Assembly: GCA_036023115.1 (NCBI GenBank)
Contig: JAYKKT010000059.1
Location: 8,522,001 to 8,586,000 of the forward strand
DNA: 64,000 bases
Origin: Brasenia schreberi
Taxonomy: Eukaryota > Streptophyta > Magnoliopsida > Nymphaeales > Cabombaceae
Direction: 5' to 3'
A program made the position numbers and the translations under genes. Below the pieces are notes generated by a model. The model did not search any database, was not told the DNA's origin, and worked only from the letters and a program-made list of their open reading frames with translations. Shown here in pieces: positions 45,997 to 57,971 of this stretch. The stretch's first letter is position 1. Each line of letters begins with the position of its first letter.

Positions 45997-47729
45997 ACTG
46001 AACAGCTGTTGTACCTATTTGCTAATATAGATTACTGAAGCAGAAATATTTTGATAGTGAAAGTTGTTCATATTGTTAATGAGTTCATGGTATATAGATC
46101 ATGCTGCCTTTGTTAAGATAGATGTTTCCTGCGAACATGTTTCCGCTGTTCGAACATGTATGTGGATGTACTTCTGCAATCTTTCTGAAGGCTCAGTAAC
46201 ATCTCATAACCTTGCATGAATTATTCAACGTTTATGAAGTGATGCTCCTTGCTTTTGCGGTGCCTAGTTTCTTACTCTGTACTGCGGGATCTTTCCGCTA
46301 AGATTTCCGTGGAAGTTCTGAATCTGTCTCAACAGGCTTTCCCATTTTACCATGTATTCATTTTATCGTGAACAGAGAACTGAATTTTCAAGCACTGTGC
46401 CTGGGGGTTTATAGAAGGATGAGCGATTGAGAGGATAGATAGTTCTTTGAACTGTTCTGCCACCATGCAAGCACTCACACACGTGCACATGCACACAAGC
46501 CAAACACCTGAACAAGACACGCACACACTCACATATGCACATAGACCCATCAGGTTTTGGGTAAATTGGGACGGTCGGTTCCTAACTGGCAATTCTGATT
46601 CCACCAAAACCTGAACCGAGCCAGCCCCCTTTGAGGTTCTGGTTTGGTTCCACTTTTATCTTAAGAAATAAGCTGGGATTTTTAAAAAATTGGGGCAAAG
46701 ACTGCTTGGAACCAGCGGTTCTCAATTGCTGGTTCCAGTTTGGTTCTCCAATAACTAGAATCAAGCTGGTTGCGGTTCCAGTCTGGTTCAACTTGTTGGG
46801 TGGGATTGGGTCCGAAGGAGACTGGTTATGCATGGAACACCACACTTCAACATGGGCATGCAGACAATACATGTGCATGCGTGTGGTTGCAGCATCTCTA
46901 TGTTTGGGTGTGTGTATTACCCCGGAGTAGTGGATGCAGCATGTCTTGGTATTGCGAGCCTTCAAAATCATATCAATAAATTGATTGGAGTTATAGGGAG
47001 AAGCAGTGAATCGCATTAATGCATGATTGGTTTTATTGATCCAAGATGAAAAGTTCAGTGGTTTTTCCATTGGTTCTTCTATTTTGGAACCATAAATGAT
47101 ATTGAGATTACTCTTGCAAGGCTAATCCCAATTCCAGATAAAAGAGAAGGGTTTCATTAGGTGGTTGACAACCAGCATAAAACTTTATTATATTTAAATA
47201 GGCGTAATGTTTCAATCTGAATTTCAAAGTCAAGCATGCTTGGGCAAAAATAGTACTACGACCGGTGACCTCCTAGGGAGTCCTTGTATTGCACCTTCTA
47301 ACTGGTCCGACATAGTGCCGGAAAAAGTTTAGGTAAGGTAAGGTGTTATATAAGATCAAAATTGGCAAACCAATAAAGAGAAAAATGAATCCACGTAACT
47401 TTCTTCATCCGGTTGTGTTCATCAATGCATTTCACTTACTGTAGGATAAAGCACTGGTTGTTCTCTATTTTGGGCTTCGTGGGGAATCGTACTTGCCACC
47501 TTCATTGTCCGAGTTAGAAAAACCTGTGAGGTGAGCCAACGGTCTGGCTATGTGCGGCTGGGTTGAAAATTCTTTTTCTCTGTCTAAACCATCACCATAC
47601 AGGAAGCCCACAAAGATCCCTTCTAATCCAGTTCGAGCCGACCAAGTTGGCCCACTATGGGGCACAAGTGCCAAACCACTTGAACCAATCAACCGTTGAT
47701 GGGCTTGGATGATTTTGGTGATGTAAAAT
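45997..47729. other. RAD9-PHB intergenic region, left part
   Basis: RAD9 3'UTR followed by repeats: a (CACACA)-rich stretch at 46470-46540, the GGTTCC-rich block 46545-46820, and SINE-like text near 47260-47330 and 47480-47560. No coding region recognised. Confidence 0.4.
46545..46820. repeat. GGTTCC-rich repeat
   Basis: Repeated GGTTCTGGTTTGGTTCC and AACCAG-type motifs, similar in style to 3840-4215 and 11540-12010. Probably the end regions of a non-autonomous hAT-like element. Boundaries unresolved. Confidence 0.35.
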
Positions 47730-48256
47730 TAGGGGTGGCAAATCAGGTAAACGGATTGGGTCAAACATAGTTGACTCAGATCACCCGATGTTTTGCGAAG
47801 GTCCATTTTGAAGACCTGGACACTGACTAGAGTCCGGTTGGGGTTAACCCACCTACACCAACATCTACACAAAATGTATATAATACATAATCATGTGTCT
47901 ATATACATACATATGCATGTATGTATGTATTTAAGTATATTATGCATGGACATATTTTATATGCATATCTAGAATATACATTGTATATAGCTACAAGTAT
48001 ATATGTAATAAATGCTTGTATATCAAATTATATATGTATTATGTATATTATAAATAAACGTATGTGCATATACACTATAGTATGTGTACACAGGATGTAA
48101 AATACACACATTTACAAATATAAATATACATTGGACGTTGTAATTATATGCATTTTTGGTTAGGTTTGGGCCGAACCAAACTGAGCTGATTCTTTGTCGG
48201 GTCGCTTTTGAAGGACCAGCCTGGTTGGCTTGTGTCGGGTCTAAAATTGCTACCCG
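47730..48256. mobile_element. Small hAT-like non-autonomous element
   Basis: Starts TAGGGGTGGCAA and ends TTGCTACCC, near-perfect inverted ends of a common plant hAT class. GGTT/CGGGTC motifs sit inside both ends and the core is AT-rich (repeated ATGTATGT/ATATAC, 47880-48130). No convincing 8-bp duplication was found. Confidence 0.6.
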
Positions 48257-48528
48257 AAGATGCTCCATCCAATGGTGTCACCAACACGACGAGGAGGTGG
48301 AGTTTCTAAATAAGCCATCTCTACCTGATGTAGGTTAGGGTCACCATATTCTTCGGGTTCAGGGACGGGTTTAACTCTTCAACAACTTCACGGACACGAA
48401 ACCGGAGAACGGAAGGAATTGATGATTGTTGCCTAGTTGTGGTAGTTGCGTCCTATCAGCAACAGCAAGATCAGTTCTTTAACAACAAACATTCATTTAA
48501 ATGGAATTGGGTAGTGGTTGGGTCTAGT

Positions 48529-48745
48529 TCGTGTCATCATTGTGTGTCTGTGCGTTACAGCTCAACACAATTACGACCTGACATTTTCTTCTGTTACTTT
48601 GGGTTGTGTGGACATGAACACGAGCTTCTGGGTGGTGTTTGATTCGAGTGTTTCCAGTGGTTTTGTGTTTTGGGTCATGTTCGTGTCATCATTTTGTGTC
48701 TGTGTGTTACAGGTCAACACAATTACGACCCAACATTATCTTCCA
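48529..48745 (+). repeat. Imperfect direct duplication
   Basis: About 58 bp at 48529-48586 recur at 48680-48738 (core GTTACAG, then TCAACACAATTACGACC), separated by about 90 bp containing a GGACATGAACACGAG string. Lies just upstream of the presumed PHB leader. Confidence 0.6.
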
Positions 48746-48839
48746 CCTCTCTTCTGCAAACTGCGGCTGCCTTCAAGCACATGCTGAAAAGTTTATCAAC
48801 CTTGTGTAATTAGAGCAAAATATTGGCGTGTCTCTGTGA

Positions 48840-48993
48840 ATGTTTGAAATAGGGGGACGGGAAAAGAAACGTATGCTGTTCTATTTATCGAAGGGCTGCG
48901 GCGCGATGCTAGGTTTTACTTCGGTCCTCGTTTTACTTTCGGTCCTCTTGCTCTCTCGCCAGCCTGGGGGAAGATTTCCGGCGATTGCCGAGC
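48840..48993 (+). other. Presumed PHB 5'UTR exon
   Basis: GC-richer sequence (GGGCTGCGGCGCGATGC, CTCTCTCGCCAGCC) ending at GAGC|GTGAGA, a donor that pairs with the acceptor TTTTCAG at 50452-50458, six bases before the PHB ATG. A non-coding first exon and leader intron of about 1.5 kb are inferred. The 5' edge is uncertain. Confidence 0.45.
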
Positions 48994-50458
48994 GTGAGAC
49001 CGGTGCTCTCTCTCTCTCTCTCTCGTGTTTATGTGACTCAATGCACCATGATGTTGAAACATCAAACAAAAGCATGTGTATTCCTCTGTACATTTTGTCA
49101 AGTTATTTTTGAACTCTAAACATTGTCTCTGTCGATGCATGTGTGATCTCGGTGTCTTGGAAGCCATATATTTGAGAATGTTGCATTTGCTCGGGAGAAT
49201 GTTGATCAACAGTTTTGAGAAAGTTTTATTTTTCTAATCGTGTCTTGCCTGAATGGCCTAGGTTTCTCACCCGTAACACCAAATTGCGACTAGCCAAACC
49301 AAGAGAAACTTTGAGATTTCGAAGCTTAATAGCTATAAATAAATTCACTCCTAGCTACTTCTTTGAGGCCGTTTCTGATGATTCTAGAGAAAGATAGACA
49401 AATATTTGTAATGCAAATAGTGCCATACCGCTATTTAGAGTGCCACGCCTTTCTTTCTTTCTTTCTTTCTTTTGTGTAATGCAGTTTCGCAAGGTTTATA
49501 AGGCAGTCTGTTAAGGAACACTGAGACACAGCGAGATGGTATTTGGGGCTATAAGTGGTCGGATTCAAGGGGAAATTCTGTTATTTGGGAGGTAGTGGGA
49601 GAAGTACGGTTTTGGTGAAGAAAAACAAGATACGTTCAGAACACCATTGCCATCTACTGCCAATTATAGATGTTTCCGTGTTTCCGTGTTCCCAAACGAA
49701 CTCTAGCTAGTTCATGTAGTTCTGCGTGTAGCTGCCCCCATTATAATTTGGATACGTTGATCATCTTGTATGCAATAAATTCCTTAGCGAAAGGAAAGTT
49801 ATGAAATTCAGGCTCATCTTCCAAGTTGTGACTTAAATGTAACTTCTTTGTTTTGATTGCACTATTGTGCTAGTGAAATAGTAAACCATGTTGCCTGTCT
49901 GCCCGTCCTATTGTTTTGTAAATTTTTTTGTTCTACTTGCCATTTTTACCATTATATATATAAAAAAAATAATGCTTTACTTCTTGAGATAAAGGCTGGT
50001 GTGGACCACATGTTAAATTAGGGATGAAATATTATTCATAATAAATAATCTTTATAATATGAAAAGATCATGTGTACATTTGTATAAGAGTCAAATCATT
50101 TCAATAAATTTATTATAATAAATCAAAAAATCCAAAACCAGTTCTACATAGTATAAAAAATGTGACACCGTTTAGAAACTCTAACTTTAAATTATCTTGG
50201 CAACAATGTTTTCAGCTTCCAGTCTCTAATCACCTTAAGGGACAGTACTTTTATTACCGTGGTCAAGATGCTTGATGGTTTTTAATCATATTGATGGCCA
50301 TTGTCATTTTCTATTTCTTAAGCTCTCGCTTCTCAATAACTTTTCTAATTTGACTTGGATTGGTTGAGGATCACAAGAAATCTGAAAAGTATTAGTCCAC
50401 ATGTGTGTGTATAAGACAGCTAATATAATATTCATGGCACCCCTTTTCTGATTTTCAG
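48994..50458. other. Presumed PHB leader intron
   Basis: Contains a (TC)n run (49010-49024), a (TTTC)n run (49448-49472), and an AT-rich section from 49950. No gene seen. Confidence 0.4.
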
Positions 50459-50463
50459 GGAAG

Positions 50464-50628
50464 ATGAATTTCAATAATATCCGGGTTCCAAAGGTACCAG
50501 GGGGAGGTATGGTGAAGGTGGCAGTTCTAGGAGGGCTTGGTTTATATGCAGCTATGAACAGCCTCTATAACGTTGAAGGTGGTCATCGGGCTATAGTCTT
50601 TAATAGAGTCATTGGTATTAAGGACAAG
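50464..50628 (+). CDS. PHB: PHB exon 1
   Basis: 55 codons with the membrane anchor and [17 protein letters not shown], donor AAG|GTATAT. Confidence 0.92.
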
Positions 50629-53600
50629 GTATATGCTCTTGAACGTGTTTCTCCACTTCTTGAAGTACACCAAGTATTAGATACTTGATTCATCTGTACG
50701 TTTTTCTATTGGAAACTTGGGTAATATGCTAGATCTTTTTCCTACGTGATGGGTAAACTTTGATGAGTTTGTATGTGAACAATGTGATTACATTGCCTTG
50801 TGAATGAAGACCAGAATCTTTTCAATGTATCCATGCATGTAATGAAAGAGTTCAAGGAAGGTGGGTAATATGCTGGAATTGTTCACATTTCTCAGAGTTG
50901 ACTAAAGGTCCATAAGTTTTAACACGTCGATCTGATGAATATGACTTGCTTACTCAGAAACATGCTACAGATCACCAAATATCCATATCCAGCTTTCCAC
51001 AATGTTAGAAAATCGATGGTTGATGAAATCGTCATTTAAACTAAAACATGGTTCCAATGTATTGATTATTTCAAGTGCCTTAATGAGGTCACCGTTGTCA
51101 AATAAGATTGGCATCTATAAATTTTTGATAGATTCCCGTGCCTTACACTGTGACCAGTTCTTTCACTATACATGGACAACGTTGTGATGCATTTTTTTGT
51201 CTTAAACTTTTATTTTCATAGTATTTCTTTGGCAAGACTTACCTTTTGGGTGTTGTCCATCAAAATGTCATTGGTTATATTGTTCCAACTTCGAGCTTGT
51301 GTTAAACATAGAATTTTTTCATGTAAAATTTCCTCTTAATTTTTTCTCTTAAAAGATGATGTGTCTATTCTGTGGTTTACCACTCTAGGCTTTTTTGGCA
51401 CCTTATTCTTTGGTTCTTGAAGATTTGATCATTGAGAGCTTGATTCTGGCAATATTTTTCTCACACTGTAGTTTGAAATCGTCTCTGTGCTTGTTAGGCT
51501 TGAAACTCTTCTATGAGAACATTCTAAAGTTGATGAATGTAGATTTCTGTGCACTCTTTCTATGTCTTCTAAAGTTTCAAATCATTGATAACCTGATTTG
51601 GGCAATATTTTGCTCATAATGCAGTTGGTGTTGTCAAACTAGACACTTTTATTCTTAAGCTTAATCTCTTCTAACTACACATTAGAAAGTTAAGCTATTT
51701 AAGCATGTGCATATTAGTAGATGCATCTATGCATTGTTTGTAGTAACTTTTCTTAATTTTGTATGAGGATGGTGTCTTTGTCTTCTGACTTGCTTTTGTT
51801 AGTAGGTTTATCCTGAAGGAACACATCTGATGGTACCTTGGTTTGATAGGCCTATCATCTATGATGTTCGTGCAAGACCTCATCTTGTCGAGAGCACTTC
51901 TGGAAGTCGTGACCTGCAAATGGTGAGCACCGCAATGATCACAACCAATTTTATATCTTGAGCCAAACTTAAATTCATTATCCATAAGGCCACTGACACA
52001 CTCCATAGAATCATGACATTTCACATACCAATTAGTTTTCTTGTTTGGAAACCTATCATATGGATCCAATTATCAATCTTATTATAGAAAAAGGTGTGAT
52101 TACTTTTGAATAGTAAAGCTGCTCACCTTTGTAGGGTTTTCCCACAATATGACAGTGTAAGGGGGTGCAGGTTATGGTCCAAGGGTTTCTGATGTGTGTC
52201 TGTTTGTGTGCATCTGTGCGTGCCCTATTCCTGGAATAATTACATGTTTGATGACTTGGTGACTTAAGTTATCTCAGAAACTCAAGCGAGTCAATTTACA
52301 CCTGCAATAGAGATAATTTGACACATGGTTGGTAATCAGCATTCTTTATATAAATTCAATTTGAGTGATTTACGTTACTTATGCTATATCGTACTATGCA
52401 GTTGATTAGGTTAAAGGAGGGAGAGGCTTTTCTCTTTTGAATGGTTCATTATTCTACATTAGTTGCCTGACGGAGACTGGTTTCAAGTGCCATCCAGGTT
52501 TTTCTATAGGCATAGGTTGGTTGATGTTTGGATGACAAGCACAATTGAGGTTATCCTTCCATGGCTACAATTTCCATCCATTGTATTGTACTTGAATCAC
52601 AACAGAAGGGATGCATTACAACCAACAACTTGGGCAATGCTATGTAGTATGGCTGCAATTCTTGCCTTTTTTGACATTGTTGGTGGTGGAAAGGGCTTTT
52701 CTTCGTGTGGGCTATGGCCAACATTTTCATCTCTCAAGAGCTGACATAGGAAGCTATTCAAAGTCATATAAACCAAACATGGGTTGATTATGTAACGTCA
52801 ACCAAATATGTGAGAAAGATTCCTCTGGAGAAGGAGTTGGCAGCTATCAGGTTGATTTGTGTATTTTGCCACGCAAAAATCTTTTTCCGGGTTTAGTAGC
52901 ATTGGGTTATTCTTTGTGATAAGAAGATACCATTAAAGTTAAAAGGTAAATATTATAGGGCTGCAATTAGGCCTGCCATGTTGGGCAGTTAATCATCAAC
53001 ATGTACAAAAGATGTATGTGACAGAAATGAAGATGTTGAGATGGATGAGTAGTCATATAAGAAAAGACCGTATACATAATGAGGTTATTAGAAACAAATT
53101 AGGAGTGGCACCAATAGAGGATAAAATGAGAGAATATCATTTAAGATGGTTTGGACATATAGAAAGAAGATCAAAAGAAGAACCTGTAAGAAGGTATGAA
53201 AAACTAAATTTGGAAAGTATTAAAAGAGGTAGAGGACAACCACAAAAGTGTTGGAAAGAAACAATAAAGAATGATCTAGCTTATTGTGAGTTAACTGCTA
53301 ACATGGCACACCATAGGGATGTGTGGAAACAAAGAATCCATGTAGCTGACCCCGTCTAGTATGGGAAAGGCTTTGTTGTTGTTGTTGTTGTTGTTGTAGC
53401 ATTGGGTTCAACAGAGGGTTTCTGATGAGAAAGTGTTCTATTAGAAGTTTATTTTTTTACTGCATGTGTTTTCCCCCCTGTCTATTCAAATTTCTGATCT
53501 GAAGGACATTTCATGCAGGTCAAAATTGGTCTCCGAGTTCTTACTCGACCACTGCCAGATCAATTGCCAACGATCTACAGAACACTTGGTGAGAAATACA

Positions 53601-54805
53601 ATGAAAGGGTTCTGCCTTCAATAGTTCACGAGACACTAAAAGCTGTTGTTGCACAGTATAATGCCAGTCAATTAATTACTCAAAGAGAGGTTTGTGCATG
53701 CAGCCTTTGCATAATATTTGCTAGTATGTATGTACATATATACATGTGCGTGTGTTTGTATGCGCAAGTGAGAGAGAGAGTGAGGGGGGGATTAGTCTAC
53801 ATGGTGATGGGGCCAACAACCATTGGATGTGGGGAAATTCTAAGAAAAGCAGTTACATCTACTTTCCTGTTGCCCTAAAAGTAGTCAGCTCTGCTAGTGC
53901 TTAGCAGGACACACTCTCTCTCTTCATATACACACATGCAGATATATATCTATATATATGGTCAGTTGTCTGCTTTGCAGATCTCTGAATAGTTCAAATG
54001 CTTTGTCTTAAAAGGACATGCTTTTGTCAGGCATTCATTCTGAATCTAACTCAGTCTGGTGTGGTTATTTTAGGATACTTCAATCTAACAGAGGGTGTTT
54101 TAATTTCAAAGCCATCTTTATTATCTCATCTAGGCATGATTTAAAGTGTTGAAACATGATAAAATTCAGAGTGAGCATTGTAATTGTTGAGAAATTATGA
54201 CACAATTATGCAGGCTGTTAGTAGGGAGATAAGGAAAATACTGACCGAGAGAGCAGCAAATTTCAACATAGCGCTGGATGATGTGTCAATTACAAGTCTA
54301 ACATTTGGAAAGGAATTTACTGCTGCAATTGAAGCCAAGCAGGTTGCTGCACAAGAAGCGGAGCGTGCCAAATTTGTTGTGGAGAAGGCGGAGCAAGATA
54401 AGAAGAGTGCTGTTATCAGAGCGCAGGTCAAATAAAGGGCTTTTTATTACATTCTATTCGTCATGTGCTCCCATAACTCTTTCAGTCAAAGTCAATGAAA
54501 GACCATCGTGCTTTCCTAATTTCATTGTGGATCATTTCAAATAGTGCATTTACTTTGCTGCATCTACACCAGGTACACCATGTTGATAATTTTCCTTTTT
54601 TTGCATGCAGGGTGAGGCCAAGAGTGCTCAGCTGATTGGTCAGGCAATTGCTAACAATCCTGCCTTCATCACATTAAGAAAGATCGAAGCTGCAAGAGAG
54701 ATAGCCCATACTGTTGCAAATTCTGCAAACAGGGTATTTTTGAGCTCAAGTGACCTGTTGCTGAACCTCCAAGAGATGGATTTGGATGTCCCAGTGAAGA
54801 AATGA
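50464..54805 (+). CDS. PHB: Type II prohibitin, five coding exons
   Basis: Prohibitins form ring scaffolds in the inner mitochondrial membrane from type I and type II subunits, supporting cristae and protein turnover. Coding exons: 50464-50628, 51806-51922, 53519-53689, 54214-54426, 54611-54805, all in phase 0, total 861 nt, 286 aa. The start [15 protein letters not shown] is that of plant type II prohibitins. A hydrophobic stretch at residues 16-36 is the membrane anchor. The SPFH domain follows ([39 protein letters not shown]-type helix text [20 protein letters not shown]), then the coiled coil ([18 protein letters not shown]) and the end [12 protein letters not shown]. Intron 2 holds an RTE. 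No disabling change seen. Confidence 0.93.
51806..51922 (+). CDS. PHB: PHB exon 2
   Basis: 39 codons, acceptor TTAGTAG, donor ATG|GTGAGC. Encodes [20 protein letters not shown] to SGSRDLQM. Confidence 0.92.
52909..53395 (+). mobile_element. RTE 3' fragment in PHB intron 2
   Basis: Flanked by a perfect 13-bp duplication GTAGCATTGGGTT (52896-52908 and 53396-53408). Contains the ORF C-terminal part (open at 53012-53359) and a (TTG)n tail. A small deletion removes the FYGSEC text. Same orientation as PHB, 110 bp before exon 3. Confidence 0.9.
53519..53689 (+). CDS. PHB: PHB exon 3
   Basis: 57 codons, acceptor CATGCAG, donor GAG|GTTTGT. Encodes [20 protein letters not shown] to ASQLITQRE. Confidence 0.92.
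54214..54426 (+). CDS. PHB: PHB exon 4
   Basis: 71 codons, acceptor ATGCAG, donor CAG|GTCAAA. Carries the coiled-coil region. Confidence 0.92.
54611..54805 (+). CDS. PHB: PHB exon 5 with stop
   Basis: 64 codons plus TGA, acceptor CATGCAG. Encodes [20 protein letters not shown] to the C-terminus. Confidence 0.92.
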   Translation, partial: GEAKSAQLIGQAIANNPAFITLRKIEAAREIAHTVANSANRVFLSSSDLLLNLQEMDLDVPVKK

Positions 54806-55329
54806 CCAAGGTGGTGCCTTTTCCAGCCTGATTAATAGGCTTTCTGGACTGACCGGATGTTCATGCTTTGCTTTTTCTGGTGAGCTATTCCAGGGTAAGA
54901 CTGCTGATGAATAACCTGTACTTACGTACAAGGGCTATGTTATTGGCTCGGGAAACACCAAGTTCTGTTTTCCTCTCTCCTCGCTTCTCTCTCTCACACA
55001 CACACGACTTATCTGAGTAGTAGAGTCAGCCTAGGATGCGTTTCTAAGCTTTGGGAGGAACATGGAAATAATCATCACAACATGCTGGGGATTAATACAT
55101 ACATGGCTTTGATCTTGTGGTTTTTGTTTGGAGTTTTAATCTTTGTGTTTGTATAATGTGATCTATTATCTATTAGAGGGAATGTTATGTTTGACTGTAT
55201 AACCTTTGGCTCTCACTGCCTTAAACTGGTTTCTTGTATTACCAATACCTTTTTAAGCTGCCGGAACAAGGTACCGTCTTGGCATGTAAATCACACGGTT
55301 CACAATCATAGAATTCCATTTAGCAGTCT
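54806..55329. other. PHB 3'UTR and flank
   Basis: Probable 3'UTR with a (TC)n/(CA)n junction near 54975-55005. No further coding sequence recognised before 55330. Confidence 0.4.
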
Positions 55330-55819
55330 TTTAGGTGAGATCGTTATATTAGAGCTAAATGCAACCCAAGAACACCGGAGGCAGTTATCTGTGCTATGCT
55401 CGAGAAGGTAGGCAGCAACACAAAAAGTTGAGGAATCACTCATAGTAGGCTACACTGTTTGTACATATGAATCAAGGTTTCAGAGTCTGTTCAGTCTTCT
55501 ATAATGTCTTTGCAGGTTGACAATTGAAAAGGCAAAATACCGATTAAACTTTTTAGCAACATACTTAGCAAAATTAGCTAAGTTGGAGGTGGGAATGTTA
55601 TTGACTAATCTATCTCACCATCTGATTCCCCATTTCTCTGTAGCATGTACATAATTTTTTTTTCTTGGTAGGTTGTTAGACCCTGGGCGTGGGGAAGAGA
55701 GAAATTTTCTTCTCAGCAATCTTGGTGCCCCAAGTAGCAGGACTGTCTTGGTTGAAGGCCAGGAAAGATTTTCTCCATACGGATGTTACAAGTATAATTA
55801 TGAGACAATCTTATTACAG
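55330..55819 (+). other. Exon-like segments of unknown gene
   Basis: Three open pieces bounded by splice-like dinucleotides. The first ends at 55407 (AGAAG|GTAGGC; NATQEHRRQLSVLCSR). The second is 55516-55588 (TTTGCAG ... GGAG|GTGGG; LTIEKAKYRLNFLATYLAKL). The third is 55672-55819 (TTGGTAG ... ACAG|GTACCT; LDPGRGEERNFLLSNLGAPS and on). The first two join in phase, but the third is out of phase with the second, so the set may be a decayed or captured gene. I do not recognise the protein. Confidence 0.35.
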
Positions 55820-57706
55820 GTACCTGTATTAATCAGCGTGTATCACAGTGTATCATGCAGTACTGCATTCCATGCTATTATCGTAGTTAGACATGGCCTC
55901 ATTTGGAACTAATAACCATACGTGGCTATAGATTTGGACAAATATGCCCATACTTGCAAATTGCATGTATTTTAGAACCAAATACATCCTATATTCATGC
56001 ATGTATGCTTTATGATAGCTTGCAGTTTTGGAAGTTGAATGCTGATATCCAGTTTATGTTCTCTCTCTCTCTGACACACACAAACATATACATGTTAGAT
56101 CACCTTGGCCTAAAGTCAACAAGAACAAATAGATTTATTAATAGAGGATTTTCGTTCTTATATATTTAAATATTGTATGTTTTATGGAATGGTATCGTCT
56201 TGCTAAAAGATGAGTATATAAAAAAGCGCAATCCTTTGGACAATGTTTAAGCACATAAGAAGCAATAATAAACAAAAGATAAAAGAAAAATGTCACGTCA
56301 CCTTCCCCTAAAGTCAATAAGTAAGAATATACTATTTGTTCATTATGTGTAAATTAAGTAATATATAATTAAGAGTAAATGGTTTTTTGTTCGTAAGTAT
56401 TTTTTAATTATAAGCTAATATTTGAATGTTTTGTGGAGATTCAAATATTTATTCACATATTAAACACTTGTCCTTGTGTTCAAGGATAAATCGTTCATTG
56501 TGTGGGAAAAGGCTTGATTTTACACCTTTAATTTAACTCTTCTCATGGAATTAATAGTTGAAAGTTTTTTTAAAATGATTTTCCTTATTTTTAGCATTTG
56601 AAACTGATTCTGCACCTCTCTTTGTGTTGGAAAAGGCTTTGGTTTTGGTCTGAAATTGATGTTATAACGAACCGCAACTTAATGAGAATGTTTCATCTTT
56701 TTGTCTTTTCAGAAATCAACTTTTGGCAAACTAGGAATCATGATTAAATGCAAATATTCTCCTTTCTTCTCATCTTTTTAATTTTCGGCCTTTCTTGTAA
56801 AGGTCTGGAGTTCAGAAGAAGACTCCAATATCTGACTTCTCATAAAAGAATAGTTTCTTATAATGTTTTTTTAGGAGGAGAGTCAGTTAATGTTATATAC
56901 TTAAAATAAAAGAATAGTTTCTTTATAATATTTTATATTATTAATTTAGAAACTATTAAATATATATAAAGAGAGAGTCTTAACTGTTACTTGTGCATAA
57001 TCTTACTAAAATATTTCTGCTATATGATCTTTAAGATCATTGTACCTTATGAAATTACATTTAATGCACATGTTGTACTTGTGTATAATCTTACTAAAAT
57101 GTTTCTTCATGAAATTACATATAATGCATATGAATACATTAAATGTAAAGTGATTTAAATCTTAATTAATGAAGATTAGATAGTGAAAATCTTTTAGCAT
57201 GTATAACAGCTAAGTTTCTCTCTCTCTAAGGGTAGGTTTACCTTGAGCCCTACCCTACCCTGCTCCTCTTGCGACTCTTTTTTTTTTACTTGAGAATCCA
57301 CTCCACGTAAGGTGGGTACCCACGTGGGGGTTAGGAATTGCCATCCCTACTTGGAGGGACCAATTTATTGCACGTCCGAAAACTTGTTCAGAGTGACCAC
57401 CATGGCTGCCCTTTATCTGATCTATGCCCCATTGAGTGAGAGAGATGAATGCTGCACCTTCTAATTCCTTCAATTAATGACGCCTTTCATAAGAAGTAAC
57501 ATCACTTGTGACTGAAACCCAAAACCTGAGGTGAATACAACTAAATCTCGAGTCAAAAGCAGCTGGAAAATGGACAAAGCTTTCCTCCATTATACAACTA
57601 TCAGAATAAACAATAGCCAACGACTCACTAGTCTGCATCTTTGTCGCCTCCATCTGATCACAATAGCTAAGCTCATGGAAACCATTTAGTTACATACTTG
57701 ATCTAG
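55820..57706. other. PHB-FCLY interval
   Basis: AT-rich from 56170 to 57200 with a short tandem duplication (56989-57150). 57240-57480 is GC-richer with GGTGGGTACCCACGTGGGGG and may be a repeat. 57480-57706 is probably the FCLY 3'UTR. Confidence 0.4.
56989..57150 (+). repeat. Imperfect tandem duplication
   Basis: The unit ACTTGTGCATAATCTTACTA ... ATGAAATTACATTTAATGCA at 56989-57070 recurs at 57078-57130 with an internal deletion in the second copy. Confidence 0.6.
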
Positions 57707-57971
57707 TCATAGTTTAAAATTCAAATCTCGGTGCCCATGATCAGATTCAAGCAAATGAATGTCGCTATGATGGGGCGCAGAAATCCTCGATAAGATAAGC
57801 CGCGCAACATTTTCAGCTGCAACAGCACTGGTCTCTATTGTACTTGCAGCACTTTCGAAAGAATTTATATAGTATAAATGTGATTGATCCAACATTATCG
57901 GTGCAAAGACCTCCGGCGCTACATAATGTGGATAAGCAGGCCAGTCTATCCTCACTGTGTCATTTCTAACA
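57707..57971 (-). CDS. FCLY: FCLY exon 5 with stop
   Basis: Acceptor TTTGCAG. Encodes [40 protein letters not shown] and the C-terminus DLNFKL, TGA at 57707-57709. Confidence 0.9.

Noticed and set aside
46582..47070. 162-codon minus-strand open frame between RAD9 and PHB
   Set aside because: Overlaps the GGTTCC-rich repeat, and the Asn/Gln/Pro-rich translation mirrors the repeat motif. No homology recognised.
52463..52744. 93-codon open frame in PHB intron 2
   Set aside because: Hydrophobic but without any family motif or splice fit to PHB. PHB exons 2 and 3 join in phase without it.
57255..57473. 72-codon minus-strand frame near the FCLY 3' end
   Set aside because: Lies downstream of the FCLY stop with no recognisable domain. 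More likely repeat or 3' flank.
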